Assembly (NCBI GenBank): GCA_029269725.1
Contig: JARJHS010000009.1
Coordinates: 124,001 to 188,000 of the forward strand
DNA: 64,000 bases
Direction of reading: 5' to 3'
Origin: Pollutibacter soli
GTDB lineage: Bacteria; Bacteroidota; Bacteroidia; Chitinophagales; Chitinophagaceae
Position numbers and translations under genes: made by a program. The number at the start of each line of letters is the position of its first letter. The stretch's first letter is position 1. This document shows, in pieces, positions 56,549 to 64,000 of the stretch. The notes under the pieces are model-generated. The model searched no databases and was not told where the DNA came from. It saw nothing but the letters and a program-made list of their open reading frames with translations.

Positions 56549-59002
56549 TCACTCTGTTCGCAACGACTTCACCGGATTCGCATTCGCTGCGCGAACAGAC
56601 TGCACTACAATCGTAATCATCGCGATAGCTAACGCTGCAACCGCGCACAACGGAAATATCCACCAGTTGATTTCAGTTCTATAACTGAAATCCTGCAGCC
56701 AGCGACTCATAATATACCACGAAGCAGGAGTGGCAAGTGCAATCGCAATGACGATGAGTTTCACGAAATCTTTTGATAAAAGCACGAGAATATCTGCTAC
56801 AGATGCACCCAGGACTTTTCGTACACCAATCTCTTTCGTGCGTTTTACGGTGGCGAACAATACAAGTCCGAACAAACCAAGGCAAGCCACAAAAATGGCA
56901 ACACCCGCAAATATGTTGAACACTTTCCCAAACAACTGATCATTTTTATACTGCCAGTTGAACCGATCATTCAGGAAAAAATAATCGAAGTGATTGCCCG
57001 GAAACATGGCATCATATTTTGCTTTAATCGCCTCAATCGTACCTTGCAGATTTTGTGTTGTTTTCAGTTTGAGCGATATGTCATTATAAGTTCCGTAAGA
57101 AGGAATAAACACAGTTGCTTCCATCGGATAACGAAGAGACTTCTGATGCACATCTTCCAGAACTCCGATAACTGTCCAGCGTCGCGTGCCACGCAGAATG
57201 TCTTTTCCAATAGCAGCTTCAGGAGAAGAAAAGCCCAGCAGCTTCACTGCTGATCTGTTGATCAACGTGTTTTTCAATTTTCTGCCATCAGGATCATGAT
57301 CAGAAGGGTCAAAAGAACGACCTGCAATCACTTTCATTCCATACAGTGGGATAAAATCATGATCTGTCTGCATCACCCGAACAGTATATTTATTTGTAGA
57401 TGCTGAATCCGCCTGGCGAACATTAAAACTTCTGCCCAGTTCATTTCCGAAAATATTACCTGAAGTAGCTGCGGCTGCAACAGCGGGTATTTGTTTCAGT
57501 TCCTGTTTAAGTATGTCTACTTTGTTGATAAAAGAAGAATCATATCCCGTGAGCATCGGTGGCTTCACGATCATCACCTGGTTCATGTCAAAGCCGAGAT
57601 CTTTCTTGTTAAGAAAATTCAATTGCTTAGTGACAATAACAGCCCCAGCGATTAAAATCGCGGTTATGCAAAACTGTGAGATCACCAGAACTTTGCGGAG
57701 AAGTATGCCTTTGCTTCCTGAAGAGAATTGTCCTTTCAATACCTGGATCGGTTTAAAAGAAGATAATACAAATGCAGGATAGAAACCGGAAAGAAGCATA
57801 CCCGTCACGATCAGCGTGACTAATCCGATCAGCAGTGCATATCCCTTCATTCCCTTGGAGAAAATGTAGGCCATCGACAGTTGCTGTTCAAGTAATTGAT
57901 TGAAACCCGACTGCAACAGGTATACAAAAAGTACTGCCAGTCCCAGTGCAATCAAATTTACCATGATCGATTCAAAAAGAAACTGAGAAATAAGTTGTCT
58001 GCGAACACCACCAACTACTTTGCGTATGCCCACCTCACGGGCGCGTTCAGCCGAGCGAGCTGTTGCCAGGTTGATATAGTTTACCCAGCCAATTACAATA
58101 ATAAAGATGGCAATAGTCAGCAATCCCCATACTGCTGTGGCACTGCCTGTTCTCCCGATCTCATATTCAAAATCAGAATATAGGTGAGCATTTGAAAGCG
58201 GCTGCAAATAAAATTTTTCATCGCTACCGGAAATCTTATTACCCTGGAAATGTTTTTTGGAGAAAGCAGCCATACCTGCATTAATCTTTTTATAATCCGT
58301 ACCGGGCTTTAGCTGTACATAGTGCCAGAAATCCGATTGTGTGAAATCATAATCAGATTCTTTCCAGAAATGCATAAGGGTAGGGTAAGATACGATCATG
58401 GAAAATTCCAGGTGTGAGTTCTCCGGAACATCTTTTAATACCGCATCAACACGGTACGGCATGGAATCACGGTTAAGCACAATCGCTTTTCCGATAATAT
58501 CTTCGAAATTGTTCCTGGGGAGATCAAATATTTTTTTTGCCAGGGTTTCAGTGATAACAATGGTGAAAGGCTCTTTCAGCATGTCTTTTCTGCTCCCTGC
58601 GATGATCGGATAGTCAAACATCTGGAAGAAAATATTCTCTCCGAAAAACACATGATCATCCTCAATTCTTTTTGTACCGTTGCTCAGGATGGTTTCACCA
58701 ACGGTCGCCACTCTTGCATTCGCAATTACATCATCATAATCATCATTCATCGCTTTGCCCACGCCGGAATAAGTGATTGTTCCATGTTGAATCAGGTTGC
58801 CCTGCTGGTAACGATCATTTACCACACGATAAATATCTTTCGCATTTTGGTTGAACTGGTCGTAGCTCAGTTTGAAGCTGACGTACTGCAGAATCAGCAG
58901 GCATACCGTCATCCCGATGGCCAATCCGAAAATATTGATCAGGCTGAACATTTTGTGTTTCGCCAGGTTCCGAAATGCGATTTTGATGTAATTCGTGAAC
59001 AT
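56549..59002 (-). CDS. P15: duplicated MacB/FtsX-type ABC permease
   Basis: 817 residues, start MFTNYIKIAFRNLAKHKMFS. TM1 core GLAIGMTVCLLILQYVSFKL. First domain: KIFDLPRNNFEDIIGK, an expanded version of the KYFGxxDPxGK word, and LKDVPENSHLEFSMIV. TM2 region: VIGWVNYINLATARS, with GWVNY for ACINF. Loops: ERAREVGIRKVVGGVRR and KRTKEIGVRKVLGAS. Second domain: GVLEDVHQKSLRYPM. Ends NPVKSLRTE. Last in the P17-P16-P15 run. Confidence 0.95.
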   Translation of the reverse strand: MFTNYIKIAFRNLAKHKMFSLINIFGLAIGMTVCLLILQYVSFKLSYDQFNQNAKDIYRVVNDRYQQGNLIQHGTITYSGVGKAMNDDYDDVIANARVATVGETILSNGTKRIEDDHVFFGENIFFQMFDYPIIAGSRKDMLKEPFTIVITETLAKKIFDLPRNNFEDIIGKAIVLNRDSMPYRVDAVLKDVPENSHLEFSMIVSYPTLMHFWKESDYDFTQSDFWHYVQLKPGTDYKKINAGMAAFSKKHFQGNKISGSDEKFYLQPLSNAHLYSDFEYEIGRTGSATAVWGLLTIAIFIIVIGWVNYINLATARSAERAREVGIRKVVGGVRRQLISQFLFESIMVNLIALGLAVLFVYLLQSGFNQLLEQQLSMAYIFSKGMKGYALLIGLVTLIVTGMLLSGFYPAFVLSSFKPIQVLKGQFSSGSKGILLRKVLVISQFCITAILIAGAVIVTKQLNFLNKKDLGFDMNQVMIVKPPMLTGYDSSFINKVDILKQELKQIPAVAAAATSGNIFGNELGRSFNVRQADSASTNKYTVRVMQTDHDFIPLYGMKVIAGRSFDPSDHDPDGRKLKNTLINRSAVKLLGFSSPEAAIGKDILRGTRRWTVIGVLEDVHQKSLRYPMEATVFIPSYGTYNDISLKLKTTQNLQGTIEAIKAKYDAMFPGNHFDYFFLNDRFNWQYKNDQLFGKVFNIFAGVAIFVACLGLFGLVLFATVKRTKEIGVRKVLGASVADILVLLSKDFVKLIVIAIALATPASWYIMSRWLQDFSYRTEINWWIFPLCAVAALAIAMITIVVQSVRAANANPVKSLRTE

Positions 59003-59130
59003 ATGAGTGGTAGGTTATAAGTTAATGGTTCAAAGTTTAAGGTTAAACGTATAACGCAGAACGTTAAACGTAAACATCCTGATGTTCAAATTTCCAAATC
59101 GGTCACCGCATAATATCTGTTGCCTGCTGC
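59003..59130. repeat. P16-P15 gap with heptad repeats
   Basis: AGGTTATAAGTTAATGGTTC and AAAGTTTAAGGTTAAACG, then TATAACGCAGAACGTTAAACG to about 59070, in 7-base steps. On the minus strand AACTTATAACCTACCAC precedes the P15 ATG, nearly the same as before P16 and P13. Confidence 0.8.
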
Positions 59131-61599
59131 CTATTCCGTCCTCAAACTCTTTACAGGATTCATCATGGCAGCCCGGATAGACTGGAAGCTTACAGTAAGC
59201 AAAGCAATCGCGATTGCGGCGCATCCTGAAAAAACAAAAACCCACCATTCTATATCGACATGATACGCATACTCCTGTAACCAGCGATTGATTGCCCACC
59301 ACGCGACAGGAAAAGCAATTCCATTTGCAATGAGTACCAATTTCAGGAAATCTTTGGATAACAGAGAACTGACATTGAATACAGACGCGCCCAGCACTTT
59401 ACGCACACCAATTTCTTTTATCCTTTGTTCCGCAGAATAGGTTGCAAGTCCGAAGAGTCCTAAACAGGCAATGAAGATCGAAGCAAAAGCCATCCAGATC
59501 AGTAGTGTTTGGCGGCGCGCGTCTTCCGTATAAAACAATGCCAGCTGCTCATCCAGAAAATGATATTCAAACGGCTCTTCCTTGTCATTGCTTACCATGA
59601 TCGCTTTCAGTTTCTCAAGCGTACCCTGGATATCGCTTCCGTCGATGCGTACGGAATAATAATCGATTAACTGTAATGGATTGTGATTGTAGGTGAGTAC
59701 TAAAGGTTCGATCTTATCGCGCAGCGACTGAAAATGAAAATCCCTGACAATGCCCACTACAGTCGGCGTAAAGGGAACATTTTCGTTGTTCACGGGAGTG
59801 AATGTGCCTCCATACCTGTTGACTTCTGGAATCTCTACCGTCTGACCTGATGCAGTGGTAATCCCGAGCATTTTTGCAGCCGTTTCATTGATCAGGATGG
59901 AAGAGGAATCAGCGGGAGAACTGAAATTCCTTCCCTGTATCAATTGCACTTCAAACGTTTTCAGGAAGTCTTTATCGGCGCCGAACATGTAGGAAATCCC
60001 GGTCTGCTCTGTGTTCCCCTGTGTTCTTACCTTGATGGTCTGCAGTGTTTTCCATTCGCCGGGAACTCTGGAGGTTACAGACACATTTTTTACTGAAGGG
60101 ATAGCGGCCATGTCGGATTTGATGGCTTCAAAGTTGGATCTGGCTTTGCTCGTATTTACATCAATTACAACCAACAGATCTTTATTGAAACCAAGATGGG
60201 TATTGTTGAGGTAACGCACCTGTTGCACAAGAACAATTGTGCCGATGATCATTACGATAGAAATAGCGAATTGAAAAATCACCAGGCCTTTCCGTAGCGA
60301 CAAATCACCCTGGCTGCGCAGTTTTATGCCTTTGAGTAAAATTGCAGGCCTGAATCGCGATAACATCAGGGCGGGATAGCTTCCGGCCAACAATCCTGTA
60401 CCCAAAGCAAATAAAACAGCCAGTAGCCATATCCGGTAGTCGGTGTATACCCCGAGAGAGAGTGCCTTTCCGGTGAATTGATTGAAAGCAGGCAGCAAAA
60501 GATTGACAAGCCCAATAGAAAAGATAAATGCAATGAAGGTTACCAGCAGGGATTCCAGCAGGAATTGCCGGGTGAGATGATTGCGGAGGGCGCCGATTGA
60601 TTTGCGCACACCGATCTCTTTTAGCCGGCCGGATGCTCTTGCCGTTGTCAGATTCATATAGTTTATCCCGGCAATAATCAGTACAAAAAAAGCGACAAAT
60701 GCGAAGATCCTGATGTAATAAATACTCCCTTTGGCGATGGGAGAGACGTTTGAATTCCGCGCGCCATCAATGATATTTTCTGAATAGAGATGGATATCCT
60801 TCAGCGGCTGCAGTGTATAGGAGAAACTGGTACCTGCAGGGGCGGTAAAGTTTTTCCGGACGAATTCTGATAATTGTTTCGATACTGATGCAGGCTTCGC
60901 ATTGGGTTTTAAAAGTACGTATACAGAAAAATTATTGGACAACCAATCGCTTTCGGCAAGTTGTTTGAAAAAATCGCCATTAGTGAATGTCGCTTCTGAC
61001 ATCATACAGTTAAAATCCAGGCTTGAATTGCGGGGCATATTTTTGAATACCCCTGTAATTTTAAGCGGCGTTTCCAGGAAATTAAATGTCAATGATTTTC
61101 CCAGAAGATCACTTTTCCTGTTGAAGAGCCGCATGGCGAGATCTTCGTTGATGATAATTGAGTTCGGCTCTGTCAATGCACTAAGCCTGTTGCCTTCCAC
61201 GAAAGGGAAATCAAAAATTTCGAGGAAAGAATTATTAACTGCAGTAACCGTCTCCTGGAAATTGACTGGATTTTCAGGATTTACCAGATTAGCCCGACCC
61301 ATACGTATCATCCTGGCAGTATTCTCTACACCTGTCACCCGGGTCTTTGATTCTTCTGCAAGTTTGTATCCCGCACCAGCGGTGATGGTATTTTCGCCCT
61401 TTACCATTTTATCTTCGACTACACGATAAATCCTGTCAGCTTTACTATGCTGTTCATCAAATGTAAGTTCATCAAAAAGGTACAGGCCAACCAGTAAAAA
61501 ACAACTGGTTCCGAAGCAAAGCCCGGCAATATTCAACACACTGTATAATTTATTACGTTTCAGTGTACGCCATGCGATTTTGATGTAATTCGTGAACAT
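59131..61599 (-). CDS. P16: duplicated MacB/FtsX-type ABC permease
   Basis: 822 residues, start MFTNYIKIAWRTLKRNKLYS, whose opening is shared with P15. TM1 core GLCFGTSCFLLVGLYLFDEL. First domain: RLFNRKSDLLGK and FKNMPRNSSLDFNCMM. TM2 region: IIAGINYMNLTTARA, with GINY for CINF. Loops: GRLKEIGVRKSIGALR and QRIKEIGVRKVLGAS. The second domain is longer than usual (GTFTPVNNENVPFTPTVVGI insertion) before VRDFHFQSLRDKI. Ends NPVKSLRTE. Confidence 0.95.
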   Translation of the reverse strand: MFTNYIKIAWRTLKRNKLYSVLNIAGLCFGTSCFLLVGLYLFDELTFDEQHSKADRIYRVVEDKMVKGENTITAGAGYKLAEESKTRVTGVENTARMIRMGRANLVNPENPVNFQETVTAVNNSFLEIFDFPFVEGNRLSALTEPNSIIINEDLAMRLFNRKSDLLGKSLTFNFLETPLKITGVFKNMPRNSSLDFNCMMSEATFTNGDFFKQLAESDWLSNNFSVYVLLKPNAKPASVSKQLSEFVRKNFTAPAGTSFSYTLQPLKDIHLYSENIIDGARNSNVSPIAKGSIYYIRIFAFVAFFVLIIAGINYMNLTTARASGRLKEIGVRKSIGALRNHLTRQFLLESLLVTFIAFIFSIGLVNLLLPAFNQFTGKALSLGVYTDYRIWLLAVLFALGTGLLAGSYPALMLSRFRPAILLKGIKLRSQGDLSLRKGLVIFQFAISIVMIIGTIVLVQQVRYLNNTHLGFNKDLLVVIDVNTSKARSNFEAIKSDMAAIPSVKNVSVTSRVPGEWKTLQTIKVRTQGNTEQTGISYMFGADKDFLKTFEVQLIQGRNFSSPADSSSILINETAAKMLGITTASGQTVEIPEVNRYGGTFTPVNNENVPFTPTVVGIVRDFHFQSLRDKIEPLVLTYNHNPLQLIDYYSVRIDGSDIQGTLEKLKAIMVSNDKEEPFEYHFLDEQLALFYTEDARRQTLLIWMAFASIFIACLGLFGLATYSAEQRIKEIGVRKVLGASVFNVSSLLSKDFLKLVLIANGIAFPVAWWAINRWLQEYAYHVDIEWWVFVFSGCAAIAIALLTVSFQSIRAAMMNPVKSLRTE

Positions 61600-61816
61600 A
61601 GAGGTAGTAGGTTATAAGTTTTGAGTAATAAGTTAACGGTTCTATTTTTTAGGGTTGAACGTATAACGTATAACGTTAAACGTAAAAAGCCGGCCGTTCC
61701 CTATTGCCAATTGCCTTCTTACTATTGCCTTTCTTCCCTGTTCCTGTTTTCTGTTTCCGTTTCTGGTTAAGAGTTTCTAATCCATTAACTCTCCTGCCTC
61801 CTCACTCAAAGTAACC
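61600..61816. repeat. P17-P16 gap with heptad and pyrimidine-rich repeats
   Basis: AGGTTATAAGTTTTGAGTAA next to P16, TTGAACGTATAACGTATAAC and GTTAAACG near 61652-61685, GCCGGCCGTTCC (61689-61700), then a plus-strand pyrimidine-rich stretch with TTGCC, CTGTTCC and TTTCTG words (61700-61760). No gene. Confidence 0.75.
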
Positions 61817-64000
61817 TCACTCTACACGTAAGCTTTTAACTGGATTCATCAACGCTGCTTTTATCGAATGAAAACTAACAGTCAGTAGGGTAATCAGCAA
61901 TGCTGCCAGTCCGGTTGCCGGGAAAATCCACCAGGCAATCGTTGTTCGGTACTGATAATTCTGCAACCACTGATTCATGAAATACCAGGCAGTGGGTGTT
62001 GCGATCAGCAACGAAATGAATACAAGAATGACAAACTCTTTTGAAAGCATTTGCCAGACACTAAATACTGATGCGCCCAATACTTTCCTGATGCCAATTT
62101 CGCGTATTCTTTTTTCTGCCACAAATGAAGCCAGACCAAATAATCCTAACATCGAAATAAATATCGCCAAACCTGAAAAGAAGCCCGCCAGTTTGCCGAT
62201 CTTTTGTTCTTCACCGAATTTTTTTGCGAATTCCTCGTCAACAAACTGGTAGGTGAAGGGGTTTAAATTATCCAGTTGCTCGTACACTTTTTTAATTGCA
62301 GCAATTGCTTCTGACGCCTTTTGCTCCGGTTTTATTTTAATGTTGGCAAAGGAGACTCTTTTTTCGTTTGGCACGAAAATCATTGGCCTTACCGGTTCAT
62401 AAACAGATTGCATCACGAGATCTTTGCATACCCCTACAACTGTATAATCCTGCTCGTCGCCCCACCTGACAACAGTGCCAATTGGATTTTTTAAACCCAT
62501 ATATTTTACTGCAGTTTCATTCAAAACAAATGATAGGGAATCTGTGGCGAAGTCCTTTGAAAAGTCGCGGCCCTGTACAATCTGCCAGTTTACAGTTTTA
62601 CCAAAATCACGCGTTACACGAAGTGTATTAAACTCTTCCTGCATACCCGGATCTTTTCCCGGCCACGTAAATCCACTGTTGGTAACATAACTGCTGCTCA
62701 GCCGGGTGTCCGTTGCTGTCATCGATTCAATCATACCTGTTGCAAGCAATTCATTACGGAATATATCAAGTCGTTTGACCATGTCAGGAGATGGCATGCT
62801 AACGGCGACGATACCCCGCTGATCATATCCGATGGGTCTGTCTTTAGCAAATTCGATCTGTCTGAATACGACCATGGTTCCGATGATCAGAATTGCAGAG
62901 ACAGCAAATTGAGTTACCACCAGTATTTTCCTTGGCAAAGTAGCATATTGCCCAATGATCAGCTTTCCCTTTAAAACTTTCACCGGTTTAAATCCGGAGA
63001 GATAAAATGCAGGGTAGCTTCCAGCCAATAAGGCTGTAACCAACGCAAAACAAATGGTGCCTGTCCAGAACCATACTGAGTCCCATGGTAATGAAATTGT
63101 TTTCCCAGCAATATCATTGAACAGAGGGATCATCAGTTGTGACAATGCAATCGCTGCAACCAGCGAGAAAAAAGCAATGAGCATAGATTCCATATACAGC
63201 TGCCATACGAGCTGCCGACGGGAGGATCCGACGGTTTTGCGAATACCTACTTCCTTTGCTTTTTTCTCCGTTCTGGCTGTACTCAGATTCATGAAGTTGA
63301 TACAGGCGAGAAGTAAAACGAAAATTCCGATGATGCCGAACATCCATAAATATTGAATTCTTCCGCCCGTATTTACACCATTTTCAAAATTTTCATACAG
63401 GCGCCATTTGTCCATGGGGTGAAGAAACAGCACAGGATTATTTATTGCTCCGCCGCCTTCGGTGCCGCGTACCCGATTCATTTTCGCGTCTTTGATAGCC
63501 AGGGAAGTTTTCGCCATATCCTTACCATCAGCGAGCTGTACAAAAACTCCGAACCAACTATTTCCCCAACCGACACGGTTGTCGAGGTCTTCATTCTTTC
63601 TATACAATTCCCAGGGTGAGAAGAACTGCAGCTCTCCAAAACTCGAATTTTCATCAATATCCCGGTAAACGCCTGATACTTTTACATTCATTTTTGCATC
63701 GATCTGCAAAACCTGGTTGATGGGATCAGCATCACCATATATCGCTTTCGCAAGAGATGACGAAATGATAATCGAATTCATGTCTGTCAATCCATTTGCG
63801 GAGCCTTTGATCATTTTCAGACTAAGCATATCCGTTATAGAAGGTTCCATGAATACACCTTTTGGAGTCAGTTTCTTGTCTCCCGAAATTAGCAGGTGAT
63901 TACCCCAACCACCCTGCAATGAAATATTTTTGAATAGATGACCGTAACTGTTTCTTAATTCGGGACCCAGTTGCATAGCCTGCGTATTCCAGGTTCGTAT
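61817..64000 (-). CDS. P17: duplicated MacB/FtsX-type ABC permease, 5' end outside window
   Basis: 727 residues are visible. The frame is open to the window edge (TWNTQA precedes the first in-window Met), so TM1 and the start codon lie beyond 64000. First domain: AIYGDADPINQ and YRDIDENSSFGELQFF. GGRIQYLWMFGIIGIFVLL leads to ACINFMNLSTART. Loops: KKAKEVGIRKTVGSSRR and KRIREIGIRKVLGAS. Second domain: GVCKDLVMQSVYEPV, the same unusual word as P12. Ends NPVKSLRVE. Confidence 0.93.
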   Translation of the reverse strand: MRTWNTQAMQLGPELRNSYGHLFKNISLQGGWGNHLLISGDKKLTPKGVFMEPSITDMLSLKMIKGSANGLTDMNSIIISSSLAKAIYGDADPINQVLQIDAKMNVKVSGVYRDIDENSSFGELQFFSPWELYRKNEDLDNRVGWGNSWFGVFVQLADGKDMAKTSLAIKDAKMNRVRGTEGGGAINNPVLFLHPMDKWRLYENFENGVNTGGRIQYLWMFGIIGIFVLLLACINFMNLSTARTEKKAKEVGIRKTVGSSRRQLVWQLYMESMLIAFFSLVAAIALSQLMIPLFNDIAGKTISLPWDSVWFWTGTICFALVTALLAGSYPAFYLSGFKPVKVLKGKLIIGQYATLPRKILVVTQFAVSAILIIGTMVVFRQIEFAKDRPIGYDQRGIVAVSMPSPDMVKRLDIFRNELLATGMIESMTATDTRLSSSYVTNSGFTWPGKDPGMQEEFNTLRVTRDFGKTVNWQIVQGRDFSKDFATDSLSFVLNETAVKYMGLKNPIGTVVRWGDEQDYTVVGVCKDLVMQSVYEPVRPMIFVPNEKRVSFANIKIKPEQKASEAIAAIKKVYEQLDNLNPFTYQFVDEEFAKKFGEEQKIGKLAGFFSGLAIFISMLGLFGLASFVAEKRIREIGIRKVLGASVFSVWQMLSKEFVILVFISLLIATPTAWYFMNQWLQNYQYRTTIAWWIFPATGLAALLITLLTVSFHSIKAALMNPVKSLRVE

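Overview
The window looks like chromosomal DNA of a Bacteroidota member, probably Chitinophagaceae or a close relative. Evidence: a C-terminal type IX secretion sorting domain on a 1705-residue surface protein, a eukaryote-like class Ia ribonucleotide reductase of the kind found in this phylum, LytS/LytTR-type regulators, a DUF6597-type AraC regulator, and few Shine-Dalgarno sequences. The lineage is inferred from protein style; no rRNA is present.

The dominant content is a family of 17 large permease genes (15 complete, one cut at each window edge), all on the minus strand. Each encodes about 790-820 residues built as two MacB/FtsX modules: TM1, periplasmic domain, TM2-4, then TM5, periplasmic domain, TM6-8. 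No ABC ATPase, membrane fusion protein or TolC gene lies in the window, so they are orphan duplicated permeases, comparable to the ADOP family expanded in Acidobacteria. I number them P1 (left edge) to P17 (right edge). They form minus-strand runs: P2-P1; a lipoprotein followed by P5-P4-P3; P14 down to P6; and P17-P16-P15, whose head lies outside the window. The heads of the three complete runs each carry the same arrangement: a TGTCCG-N4-CGGACA palindrome about 73-76 bp upstream of a TGGYAC -24/-12 type element. That suggests the runs are operons under sigma-54 and one enhancer-binding protein.

Plus-strand islands separate the runs. 5088-6340: AraC-type regulator and VOC protein. 6937-7620: DUF2306-like membrane protein. 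7920-11665: cobalamin riboswitch, nrdB, nrdA and terminator. 22960-24708: LytS-type kinase and LytTR regulator. 30024-31408: an IS3-family insertion sequence inside the longest permease run. 49930-56407: a small hypothetical protein, the CotH/lamin-tail/PKD/malectin surface protein and a four-helix-bundle protein. A short minus-strand pair (22824-21442) encodes an intradiol-dioxygenase-like lipoprotein and a YceI protein.

The gaps between permeases are unusual. Many consist largely of 7-bp repeats (AACGTTG, AACGTTA, AACGTAT, AACTATG, AACTAAG types), and many permease stop codons are followed within about 10-120 nt by a GGAACAGCCGGC-like element on the transcribed strand. No tRNA, rRNA, CRISPR array or phage genes were seen.
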